From positions 4,278,001-4,342,000 of the forward strand of contig NZ_CP137854.1 in assembly GCF_033546935.1 (NCBI RefSeq): 64,000 nucleotides of DNA. The letters run 5' to 3'. A program made the position numbers and the translations under genes. This document shows, piece by piece, positions 20,244-28,124 of the stretch. Under the pieces are notes generated by a model. That model did no database searches, was not told the DNA's origin, and was given only the letters and a program-made list of their open reading frames with translations. The stretch's first letter is position 1. The number at the start of each line of letters is the position of its first letter. Origin of the DNA: Xylophilus sp. GOD-11R (GTDB lineage: Bacteria > Pseudomonadota > Gammaproteobacteria > Burkholderiales > Burkholderiaceae_C).

Positions 20244-21797
20244 TCAGATACCCGGGTGACGACCCCGGCCGGTCAACCCCGCCGCCAGCGCGACCGCCAG
20301 CCCCACGATCCACAAGGGCGCGTTGCCCCAGCGTGCGGCCCAGCGCGCGAACAGCGTGGGCGCGGTGGACCGGCCCCGCACCTCGGTGTGCAGCACGTCG
20401 CGGGTGAAGGGCTCCAGCGATGCGGTGACACGGCCCCGATCGTCGATGACCACGGTGGCGCCGGTGTTGGTGGCGCGCAGCATCGGCCGCTCGAACTCCA
20501 GCGACCGCATGCGCGAGATGTTGAGATGCTGGTCGATGGCGATGCTGTTGCCGAACCAGCCGATGTTGCTGAGGTTGACGAAGATCGTCGGCGCGCTGGC
20601 CACATCGACGAAGCGCCGCGCCAGCTCCTCGCCGAACAGATCCTCGTAGCAGATATTGGGCGCCAGCCGCTGGCCCTGCCACACGAAGGACGGTTGACCC
20701 ACGTCGCCCCGGCGGAAGTCGCCGAGCGGGATGTTCATCAGGTCGGTGAACCAGCGGAACAGCGGCGGCACGAACTCGCCGAAAGGCACGAGGTGATGTT
20801 TTTCGTAGAGGTAGGGGCTGGCCTGGTCGGGCCGCAGTCCGATGGCCGCGTTGCTGTAGCCCTGCGCGTTGTTGCCGACCGGCAGGCCGATCAGCGCGGC
20901 CTGCGTGCCGGTGGCGAAGCGGCGGTGCACCGTGTCGGCATAGCCGGTCGGCAGGTCTTGCGGCAACACGGGAATCGCCGTTTCCGGCGCGACCAGCAAG
21001 GATTCCTTGGCCGCCTGCAACTGCTGCAGATACCAGTCGAGCGCCAGCGGCACGCCGCTGCCCGGCTGAAATTTTTCGTCCTGCGGAATGTTGCCCTGCA
21101 GCAGTGCCACCGACAGCGGCGCGGAAGCCTCTGCCACCGGTTCGCCCTGCGGCCAGAGCGAGGCCACGATCGACACCGCGATCGCGATGCCCGCCGGCAA
21201 TGCCCGCCGCGCGCGCAGTGCCAGGCCGGCCGCTGCCGCCAACACGGCCGCCAGCGCGCCGAGCCCGTACACGCCGATCAGCGGCGCCAGCCAGTGCGCA
21301 GCGCCGTCGACATGCGCATAGCCGCCCGCGCCCCATGGAAAACCGGTGAACCAGGTGCCGCGCAGCAGCTCGGCCACCAGCCAGAGCCCGCCGAAGGCCG
21401 AAGCCCGGCGCCACAGCCCACGCTGCGGCATCGCGCGATACACCGCGCCCGCCACGCCGTAATAAAGGCCCAGGAAGGCCGCCAGCCCGAGCACCGCCAG
21501 CATCGCCAGCGGCGCCGCCAGACCGCCATAGGTGTGCATCGACGTGAACAGCCACCAGAAGGTGCCGCAGAGCCAGGCGATGGAAAAGAGCCAGGCGCGC
21601 AAGCCGGCCGAACGCACGTTCGGTGCCGCGTCGAGCAGCAGGACCAGCGCGGCCAGCGACAGCATCTGCAGCCACCACAGCGGCGCGCCGTCGAGCGGGC
21701 TGGCGATGGACGCGGCCTGCGCCAGGCCGGCCAGCACGGCCGCCATGCCGGCGACGAGGCGCGCGCCGAAGCCGCGCCGGGGCGGATCGAAACTCAA
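20244..21797 (-). CDS. lnt: Apolipoprotein N-acyltransferase
   Basis: Lnt adds the third acyl chain to the N-terminal Cys of lipoproteins on the periplasmic face of the inner membrane. The 517-residue protein has about seven membrane segments and a C-terminal nitrilase-type domain with the catalytic triad in VAPETAIPV (Glu), YEKHHLVPFGEF (Lys) and NICYEDLFGEE (Cys). The start that fits is TTG 21797, overlapping the corC stop (TTGA), implying coupled translation; corC-lnt pairing is common in Gram-negatives. Confidence 0.95.
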   Translation of the reverse strand: MSFDPPRRGFGARLVAGMAAVLAGLAQAASIASPLDGAPLWWLQMLSLAALVLLLDAAPNVRSAGLRAWLFSIAWLCGTFWWLFTSMHTYGGLAAPLAMLAVLGLAAFLGLYYGVAGAVYRAMPQRGLWRRASAFGGLWLVAELLRGTWFTGFPWGAGGYAHVDGAAHWLAPLIGVYGLGALAAVLAAAAGLALRARRALPAGIAIAVSIVASLWPQGEPVAEASAPLSVALLQGNIPQDEKFQPGSGVPLALDWYLQQLQAAKESLLVAPETAIPVLPQDLPTGYADTVHRRFATGTQAALIGLPVGNNAQGYSNAAIGLRPDQASPYLYEKHHLVPFGEFVPPLFRWFTDLMNIPLGDFRRGDVGQPSFVWQGQRLAPNICYEDLFGEELARRFVDVASAPTIFVNLSNIGWFGNSIAIDQHLNISRMRSLEFERPMLRATNTGATVVIDDRGRVTASLEPFTRDVLHTEVRGRSTAPTLFARWAARWGNAPLWIVGLAVALAAGLTGRGRHPGI

Positions 21798-22666
21798 GCG
21801 GCCTCGGTCTCGACCGGCGACGGCGTGACCTTGAACCAGCGCACCGCGCCGCCCTTGGTGTGCATCACCAAGAAGCGCAGTCCGCCCAGGGTGTAGGTTT
21901 CGCCCCGGCGGGGCACATGGCCCATCTCGTGGGCGATCAGGCCGCCAATGGTGTCGAAGTCTTCTTCCTCGTCGGAAGGCGCGATGGTGGTGTCGAAAGC
22001 CTCGGCCACCCGCTCCACCGGGGTGTCGCCCGACACGCGGTAGCTCCGGTCGGCCAGGGCGAAGATGTCGCCCTCTTCCTCGCCGAGATCGAATTCGTCC
22101 TCGATCTCGCCGACGATCTGTTCGAGCACGTCCTCGATGGTGACCAGCCCGGCCACGCGGCCGAACTCGTCGATGACGATGGCCAGGTGGTTGCGGTTGG
22201 CACGGAACTCGCGCAGCAGGTCGTTGAGGCCCTTGCTCTCTGGCACGAAGACCGCCGGCCGCAGCAAGGCGCGGATGTTGAGGTCGGGCGAGCGTTGCAG
22301 CTTGAGCAGGTCTTTCGCCAGCAGGATGCCGATGATGTTCTCGCGCTCGCCGCTGTGTACCGGGAAGCGCGAGTGCGCGGTGTCGATCACCAGGTTGATC
22401 AGGTCCTCGTAGGGCGCGTCGATGTCGATCACGTCCATGCGCGGCGCCGCCACCATCACCTCGCCGGCGCTCTTGTCTCCCATGCGCAGCACGCCTTCGA
22501 GCATCACCCGCGACTCCGGGCCGATGATGTCGTGGTCCTCGGCTTCGGCGAGGACGGCGATCAGGTCTTCCTTGGATTCGGGCGCAGGGTGGATGAATTC
22601 GGCGACCTTCTGGAGAAAGGTGCGCTTGTCTTCCTTTTCTGCGCGCGCAGGATGGGGGTCGGACAC
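21794..22666 (-). CDS. corC: CorC-type CBS-domain protein (HlyC/CorC family)
   Basis: A 290-residue cytoplasmic CorC-like protein with EFIHPAPESKEDLIAVL, two CBS domains (APRMDVIDIDAPYEDL... and RNHLAIVIDEFGRVAGLVTIEDVLEQIVG), and a C-terminal transporter-associated domain (GLIAHEMGHVPRRGE). The family is linked to magnesium/cobalt efflux and resistance. I chose GTG 22666, which gives the usual VSDPHPARAEK N-terminus; the frame stays open for 90 more codons upstream but that part resembles no family. Its stop overlaps the lnt start. Confidence 0.9.
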   Translation of the reverse strand: MSDPHPARAEKEDKRTFLQKVAEFIHPAPESKEDLIAVLAEAEDHDIIGPESRVMLEGVLRMGDKSAGEVMVAAPRMDVIDIDAPYEDLINLVIDTAHSRFPVHSGERENIIGILLAKDLLKLQRSPDLNIRALLRPAVFVPESKGLNDLLREFRANRNHLAIVIDEFGRVAGLVTIEDVLEQIVGEIEDEFDLGEEEGDIFALADRSYRVSGDTPVERVAEAFDTTIAPSDEEEDFDTIGGLIAHEMGHVPRRGETYTLGGLRFLVMHTKGGAVRWFKVTPSPVETEAA

Positions 22667-22803
22667 AGGCGGGGGGTGCAGGACGTGCGGTTGTCTGGGA
22701 ACGGCAAGGATAGCGGAAGCCGGTTCCGGCTTCACGTCAGGCCGATGCGATCGGTTCCCGCCGCCACGGTTGCAAGCAAGCGCCGGGCCTGCCTGCGCGG
22801 CGA

Positions 22804-23532
22804 TCAGCGCCCGGTGGGCAGGCGCCCGGCGCGCACGTCGCGCCGCACTTCCTGCATGCCGCCGATCCAGTCCCAGAAGCGCTTGGAATCGCGCTTGAGG
22901 CGGTAGTCGGTCTCGCCGATGTGCGCCTCCCACCACTGCAGCACCCGGCTGTCGATCGTGGCGGGTGGCAGCGCCAGATAAGCCTCGGACTCCGACCCGT
23001 CGCGGTGCACGGTGGCACCGGCCTTGCGCGCGATGCGCAGCATGGCGGCGTTTTCGCTCAGCGCCTGGATCACCATCTGGCCGATGCCCGCATTGCGCGC
23101 ATGCACCGTGGCCCGCTGGAAAAGCCGGGCACCGAAACCGCGCCCCCGGGCACGCGGCACCACCGAAACGCCGAACTCCGCGGTGCGCGGCTGCTGGCCG
23201 GCGTCGCCGTAGGCCAGGTGCGCCAGGGCGATGAGTTCGAGGCGGCGGTTGAAAATGCCGAAGATTTCGTCGCGGCCGAAGTCGAGCTTGTCGACGTAGG
23301 CGTTGATCTGTTCGTCGCGCGCGGCATAGCCGAAGCGCAGGTAGCGGTCGGATTCATCGAGCGCCATCAGGTGGGCGCGGATGCGTTCGCGGTGGGCGGG
23401 GCCCAGCACCCGGATCGGCACCAGGGCCGCGGTGCCTGGCTTGCGTGTGGACACGAGCGATGCCTGCTCGGGCCGGAGCCAGCGGCGACCGGCGTGCAGA
23501 GAGGCATGGAGCCAGGACTTGGGAGCGAACAT
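22804..23532 (-). CDS. GNAT family N-acetyltransferase
   Basis: A 242-residue protein with a GNAT core at about residues 38-170: IRVLGPAHRERIRAHL, the acetyl-CoA-binding VVPRARGRGFGARLFQRA (R/Q-x-x-G-x-G/A variant), and ALSENAAMLRIARKAG. A C-terminal extension (WWEAHIGETDYRLKRDSKRFWDW) is specific to its subgroup. The substrate is unknown. It lies between the corC-lnt pair and a hydrolase, all leftward, with gaps of more than 30 bp. Confidence 0.85.
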   Translation of the reverse strand: MFAPKSWLHASLHAGRRWLRPEQASLVSTRKPGTAALVPIRVLGPAHRERIRAHLMALDESDRYLRFGYAARDEQINAYVDKLDFGRDEIFGIFNRRLELIALAHLAYGDAGQQPRTAEFGVSVVPRARGRGFGARLFQRATVHARNAGIGQMVIQALSENAAMLRIARKAGATVHRDGSESEAYLALPPATIDSRVLQWWEAHIGETDYRLKRDSKRFWDWIGGMQEVRRDVRAGRLPTGR

Positions 23533-23564
23533 GCCGCAATTTTAGGCGATATCGAGGGTTAACC

Positions 23565-24497
23565 CTAGATGTTTTGTCGATCGAGCAGCCCGCTTTCCAC
23601 GCGTTTTTCCTCGAGTTCTGCCACCACGGCCGTCATGAGCGAATGCTCGAAGGCCAGCGCGACGTGTGGCAGGCCGGCGACAAACCGATTCTCCGCACCC
23701 TCCAGGCAGGCGGTGGACGCCGGAAACACCACGTTGTCGCAGTTGGAGTACCAGCACTGGAAACGTGATCGCAGCGCGGCGTCCTCGCCGTCTGCCAGCG
23801 CCGCGAGCCACGCCCCGCCCTGGCGCATCTGGAGCCCGCTGGCTTCGCGGGCGAAGCGGCCGAGCCAGGTGCCGTGGTGCGGCGAAGCGATGGTGACGAC
23901 ACGGGCGACCCGGCCGTGGTGCGACCCCGAGCGAATCCAGTCGCGCGCGACCAGCCCGCCCATGCTGTGGCACAGCAGCACCGGTGGGCGACCGGTGGCG
24001 GCGGTGACCCGGGCCACGGCGGCGTCCACGATGGCGCGGTAGGCCTCGATGTGGGCGACGACCGGCTCCAGGTTGACCGCCACGAAAGGCAAATCGCGCT
24101 CGCGCAGGCGTCGCAACCAGGGCGTCCAGAAGCCTCGGTTGCAGACAAAACCGTGGATCAGCACCACGCCCTGTCGGCCGGCCGCGTCGGTCGGCAGGTG
24201 GTCGGGCACGGCGTTCGAAAAAAAGGGCTGCCGCCAGCAGAAGACGCCGACCGCGGCAAAGCATTCCTGCCACCAGGCGGCCAGCACCTGCACGGCACTG
24301 GCGCGCGGCGCCGGATCGGCGCGGTTCACCCGGCCCATCGCCAGCATCTCCAGTCCCAGAAAGAACGCATGGCCGAACAGCAGCACCGCCACGCCGCCCA
24401 CCGCCACCGCCGGCTGCGACCGCCACCACCAGCACACCCACGCCAGCGCGGCGACGAGCAATGTCAGGGTGATGCGTTGCTGCAGCCGGGCGAGCAT
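23565..24497 (-). CDS. Alpha/beta-fold lipase-like hydrolase, membrane-anchored
   Basis: A 310-residue protein. Two hydrophobic segments near the N-terminus (about 8-27 and 31-50) are followed by an alpha/beta-hydrolase domain: VVLIHGFVCNRGFWTPWL (oxyanion loop), the nucleophile elbow CHSMGGLVARD, and TIASPHHGTWLGRF, all typical of triacylglycerol lipase/esterase EstA-like proteins. A late His (in FEHSLM) may complete the triad. The start at 24497 has a good ribosome site, GGAGGAAA. It probably acts on lipids or esters at the membrane; the substrate is not shown. Confidence 0.85.
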   Translation of the reverse strand: MLARLQQRITLTLLVAALAWVCWWWRSQPAVAVGGVAVLLFGHAFFLGLEMLAMGRVNRADPAPRASAVQVLAAWWQECFAAVGVFCWRQPFFSNAVPDHLPTDAAGRQGVVLIHGFVCNRGFWTPWLRRLRERDLPFVAVNLEPVVAHIEAYRAIVDAAVARVTAATGRPPVLLCHSMGGLVARDWIRSGSHHGRVARVVTIASPHHGTWLGRFAREASGLQMRQGGAWLAALADGEDAALRSRFQCWYSNCDNVVFPASTACLEGAENRFVAGLPHVALAFEHSLMTAVVAELEEKRVESGLLDRQNI

Positions 24498-24617
24498 GGG
24501 TTTCCTCCGAGGTATCGCGGTGATCTTCGCACGGCACATCGGTAGAAGCCCCCTGGCAACGGGGCAGTGGCGGCCGAAGAATCCGCCATCTTTTCGCCCC
24601 TCTCCCGAACACTCCCG

Positions 24618-25535
24618 ATGCAAGCTCTTCCCGATGGCATGACGGTCCTGGAACGGGGCTGGCTATCGGCCAACGGGATCCTGTTCGACGCACCGGGCCA
24701 TCCCACCGCCCTGGTCGACAGCGGCTATTGCACCCATGCCGACCAGACCGTCGCGCTGGTCGGCAACGCACTCGGCGAACGACCGCTCGACCTGCTGCTC
24801 AACACCCATCTGCACAGCGACCACTGCGGCGGCAACGCGGCGTTGCAGGCGCGCTATCCGGCGATGCAGACCGCCATTCCGCCCGGTGAAGCGGACGCCG
24901 TCGCCCGCTGGGACGAAACCGCCCTGAGCTATCTGGCCACCGGCCAGGAGTGCCCGCAGTTCGCGTTTCAGCGCCTGCTGGAGCCGGGTCAGGAGATCAC
25001 GCTGGGCGGACTGTCATGGCAGGTGCTCGCCGCCCCGGGACACGACGCCCACGCCGTCGTGCTGTTCGAGCCGGGCAGCCGCACCCTGCTGTCGGGCGAC
25101 GCCCTGTGGGCCGAAGGCTTCGGCGTAGTGTTTCCGGAACTGGAGGGCGACGACGCTTTCGGCGCGGTCGCCGGAACGCTCGACCTGATCGAGGCGCTCG
25201 ATCCGGCGGTGATCGTGCCGGGACACGGCCCGGTCTTCCACGACGTGCAGGCCGCGCTGGCCACCGCGCGGCGACGGCTGGCGGGTTTTCTGCTGGACCC
25301 GGCCCGCCACGCCGGCCATGCCGCGCGGGTGCTGCTGAAATTCCGCCTGCTCGACTGGCAGCGCCGCCCGCTCGGTGCCCTGCTCGCCTGGGCCGGCGAC
25401 ACCGCCTATCTGCGCACGGTGCATCGCCGTTATTTCCCCGGCCTTCCCTTTGATGCCTGGGCCGGCGCACTGGTCGCGGACCTGGAGCGCGCCGGCGCCG
25501 CGCGGCGCGAAGGCGCCTGGGTGCTCAATACCTAG
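24618..25535 (+). CDS. Metallo-beta-lactamase-fold hydrolase
   Basis: A 305-residue MBL-fold protein with the zinc motif THLHSDHCGG, GHDAHAVVLF (third His), SGDALWAEGFG (bridging Asp) and VPGHGPVF (last His). The C-terminal ~90 residues form a helical add-on like that of glyoxalase-II/LACTB2 relatives. It probably hydrolyses a thioester or lactone. The ATG at 24618 is preferred, though a GTG at 24567 is also in frame; neither has a strong ribosome site. It is divergent from the lipase-like gene. Confidence 0.85.
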   Translation: MQALPDGMTVLERGWLSANGILFDAPGHPTALVDSGYCTHADQTVALVGNALGERPLDLLLNTHLHSDHCGGNAALQARYPAMQTAIPPGEADAVARWDETALSYLATGQECPQFAFQRLLEPGQEITLGGLSWQVLAAPGHDAHAVVLFEPGSRTLLSGDALWAEGFGVVFPELEGDDAFGAVAGTLDLIEALDPAVIVPGHGPVFHDVQAALATARRRLAGFLLDPARHAGHAARVLLKFRLLDWQRRPLGALLAWAGDTAYLRTVHRRYFPGLPFDAWAGALVADLERAGAARREGAWVLNT

Positions 25536-25540
25536 GGCAC

Positions 25541-26089
25541 CTAGCGACCCTGGCCGGCCGACACCGTCGCCGGCTGGCCCAGGCGCTGCGCGAGGCGCAT
25601 GCCGGAGATGACGGCGATCTCGTCCAGGCTGGCCTGCAACTCCTCCGCCCGGCTGCGCTCGATGCGCTGCTCGAAAGCCGCCAGGGCCGAGGCCAGGTCA
25701 TGCCGGCGAATGCACAGAATGAACGGAAAGCCGAAGCGCTCGCGGTAGCGTGCATTCAGCGTGTCCCAGCGCCCGGCCTGATCGGCCGGCAGGCTGCCCA
25801 AGGCCAGGCCGGCCTGCTCGTCGGCCGAATCGGCCGTCATGGTGCCGGCGCGCGCGGCTGAGCCGGCGAGCTCGGGATGCAGGCAGAGAAACGCCACCAG
25901 CGCCGGCTCGGGCAGCGCCCGCAGCACGCCGAGCAGGGCCTCGTGCAGTTGCCCGACCGAACCGAACGGCCGCCGGCCGGCGACCGCATCGACCACCCAC
26001 GGCGCATGCTCGAACACACCGTCGAGCGCTGCGGCGAAACCCGCTGCATCGGCCCGATTCAAGGCGTCGAGCGACGCTGTCCCGCTCAC
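25541..26089 (-). CDS. uraD: 2-oxo-4-hydroxy-4-carboxy-5-ureidoimidazoline (OHCU) decarboxylase
   Basis: UraD converts OHCU to S-allantoin, the last step of uric acid breakdown. The 182-residue helical protein has the signature HPELAGSAA (catalytic His in HPxLAG), LNARYRERFGFPFILCIRRHD, and an Arg-rich last helix. It begins with GTG 26089 overlapping the stop of the Bug receptor gene (GTGA), so the two are coupled. No uricase or HIU hydrolase is in the window, so the rest of the pathway must be elsewhere. Confidence 0.93.
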   Translation of the reverse strand: MSGTASLDALNRADAAGFAAALDGVFEHAPWVVDAVAGRRPFGSVGQLHEALLGVLRALPEPALVAFLCLHPELAGSAARAGTMTADSADEQAGLALGSLPADQAGRWDTLNARYRERFGFPFILCIRRHDLASALAAFEQRIERSRAEELQASLDEIAVISGMRLAQRLGQPATVSAGQGR

Positions 26090-27063
26090 TTCGGGCCCAG
26101 GTCGGCGGCCTTGATCGCCGGCGTCCAGTCGCGGATCTGCTTCTCGACCACGGTGGTGAAGGCCGCCGGGCCGACGTAGGCGGGCAGCACGCCAAGTTCC
26201 TCGAATCGCTTGGCGATGGCCGGGCGGGCGACGATCTCGGCCAGCGCGGCGCGGATCTTCTCGACCACCGGTGCCGGCATGCCCGGCGGGCCGGACACGC
26301 CGAAGTAGTTGTCGGCCAGCAGGTCCGGATAGCCGGCCTCGGCCACCGTCGGCACCTGCGGCAGCAGCGGCGAGCGGGTGCGCGAGGTCACGGCCAGTCC
26401 GGTCAACTGGCCGAGCTTGACCATCGGCACGTAGGCGGTGATGACGTCGATGCCCAGCGGGATCGTGCCGGCCAGCAGATCGGCCGACATCGGCGCGCCG
26501 CCACGGTAGGGCACGTGGTCGAGGTTGAGCTTCATGTCGGCCTTCATCATCTCTCCGACGATCTGGCCGATGGAGCCGGGGCCGCCGCTGCCGAAGCCCA
26601 TCTGGCCGCCGGCCGCGCCGACCGCCTTGGGAATGTCCTTCAGGCTGGCGATGCCCGCCTTGGGGTTGGCCATGATCAGCACCGGCGCCACGCCGACCTG
26701 GGCGATGTGGGTGAATTGGTGCACCGGGTCGTAGGGCAGCTTGGCGAGCGTGAACGGGCCGATCGACAGCGGGGTGGAGTTCGACAGCATCAGCGTGTAG
26801 CCGTCCGGCGCGGCCCGGGCGACTTCCATGCCGCCGATGGTGCCGCCGGCGCCAGGTTTGTTGTCGACGATGACCGGCTGGCCGAGCGTCTGCGCCAGGG
26901 GCGTGGCGATCTCGCGGGCAATGATGTCGCTGGCACCGCCGGCGCCGAAGGTGACGACGATGCGAATCGGTTTTTCCGGCCAAGCGGCGGAGGCGGCCTG
27001 GGCGAATGCGGTAAACGCCGCGATGGCGGTGGCGAGCAGCAGGCGGCGGGGCAAACGGGTCAT
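26086..27063 (-). CDS. Bug-family solute receptor, coupled to uraD
   Basis: A 325-residue periplasmic receptor with signal peptide MTRLPRRLLLATAIAAFTAF...ASA, then WPEKPIRIVVTFGAGGASDI, GQPVIVDNKPGAGG and VPYRGGAPMSADLLAG. The ATG at 27063 starts the signal peptide directly. Its stop overlaps the uraD GTG. Coupling to uraD and divergence from a LysR regulator suggests it captures a purine-derived or ureide acid, but this is inference from position only. Confidence 0.9.
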   Translation of the reverse strand: MTRLPRRLLLATAIAAFTAFAQAASAAWPEKPIRIVVTFGAGGASDIIAREIATPLAQTLGQPVIVDNKPGAGGTIGGMEVARAAPDGYTLMLSNSTPLSIGPFTLAKLPYDPVHQFTHIAQVGVAPVLIMANPKAGIASLKDIPKAVGAAGGQMGFGSGGPGSIGQIVGEMMKADMKLNLDHVPYRGGAPMSADLLAGTIPLGIDVITAYVPMVKLGQLTGLAVTSRTRSPLLPQVPTVAEAGYPDLLADNYFGVSGPPGMPAPVVEKIRAALAEIVARPAIAKRFEELGVLPAYVGPAAFTTVVEKQIRDWTPAIKAADLGPK

Positions 27064-27144
27064 GGCGGGCCGATCGAAAGTGGGGTTGCGGTCATCGTAG
27101 GCAGGCCCTGCGTTGCCGTCCATCATGCGATGGGCAACAATCCA

Positions 27145-27163
27145 TGCGCAAAATCAGTACGCA
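27145..27163. promoter_or_regulatory. Probable LysR operator (TGCG-N11-CGCA)
   Basis: A dyad TGCG-N11-CGCA with the T-N11-A geometry of LysR-type recognition sites. It lies between the divergent Bug-uraD genes and the LysR gene, 18 bp upstream of the LysR GTG, so the regulator probably controls both directions from it. Confidence 0.5.
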
Positions 27164-27181
27164 AGACATAAGCGAACCACC

Positions 27182-28114
27182 GTGCGCCATTCCATCGTTC
27201 CCGCCGTGCTGCGCTACATCGACCAGGTCGCCCGCTCCGGCTCCATCCAGCAGGCCGCGCGCGAGCTGCACGTGGCGGCATCGGCCATCAACCGGCAGTT
27301 GCTGCAGCTGGAAGAAGCGCTCGGCGTGCCGCTCTTCGACCGCCTGCCGCGCGGCATGCGGCTGACGCCGCCGGGCGACGCCATCGTCACCCTCGCCCGC
27401 CGCTGGCGCGAGGACGAGCGCCGCATGGCCGGCACCATCCGCCAGATGCAGGGCGTGCACCAGGGCCAGGTGCGCATGATGGCGATGGACAGCCAGACCA
27501 CCAGCGCCATTCCGCGGCTGGTGGAGGCACTGGCGGTGGCGCATCCGCGCGTGTCCTTATCAGTCGAAGTGGGCAGCACCGACGAGGCGGTGTCGGCGCT
27601 GCTGGCCGGGCACGTCGAGGTGGCCTCGGTCTTCAACCTGGAGCCGCGCCGGGAGCTGGTGGCCCTGTGGAGCGCGCCGCTGCCGCTGGGCTGCATCGTG
27701 GCCCCCGGCCATGCCCTGGCCGCCGGCGACAGCACCAGCCTGCAGGAGGTCTGCAGCCATCCGATCGTGCTGCAGAGCAAGGCGCTGCTGATCCGGCGGT
27801 ATCTGGAGTCGCACTACCGCTGGCTCTTCGGCGAAGGGCCGCAGCGGGTGGAGACGAATTCGCTGCAGTTGCTCAAGCAGCTGGTCGCCAGCGGACGCTA
27901 TGTGGCGCTGACCTCGGAACTCGACGCCGCGCCGGAGCTCGCCGCCGGCACCCTGCGTTTTCTGCCGCTGCGCGACCAGGGCGTGGATGCGCAGTCGGTC
28001 GACGTGGTGATCGATGCACGCAAGCCGATGTCGGCGGTGGCGCGCATCGTGGCGCGGCTGCTGGAGCAGTCGCTGGCCGCCTGTTTGGCGCAAGCGCGCG
28101 GCCAGAAGGTCTGA
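27182..28114 (+). CDS. LysR-type transcriptional regulator
   Basis: A 310-residue LTTR: an N-terminal winged helix (VLRYIDQVARSGSIQQAARELHVA, then SAINRQLLQLEEALGVPLFDR), a linker helix, and an effector-binding domain from about residue 95. GTG 27182 is used because it gives VRHSIVPAVLRYID, the usual start; the frame runs open further upstream into the operator region. Its position, divergent from Bug-uraD, points to control of that pair, with the inducer perhaps a purine breakdown product. It ends 10 bp from the convergent slt gene. Confidence 0.9.
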   Translation: MRHSIVPAVLRYIDQVARSGSIQQAARELHVAASAINRQLLQLEEALGVPLFDRLPRGMRLTPPGDAIVTLARRWREDERRMAGTIRQMQGVHQGQVRMMAMDSQTTSAIPRLVEALAVAHPRVSLSVEVGSTDEAVSALLAGHVEVASVFNLEPRRELVALWSAPLPLGCIVAPGHALAAGDSTSLQEVCSHPIVLQSKALLIRRYLESHYRWLFGEGPQRVETNSLQLLKQLVASGRYVALTSELDAAPELAAGTLRFLPLRDQGVDAQSVDVVIDARKPMSAVARIVARLLEQSLAACLAQARGQKV

Positions 28115-28124
28115 CCAGACCTGC

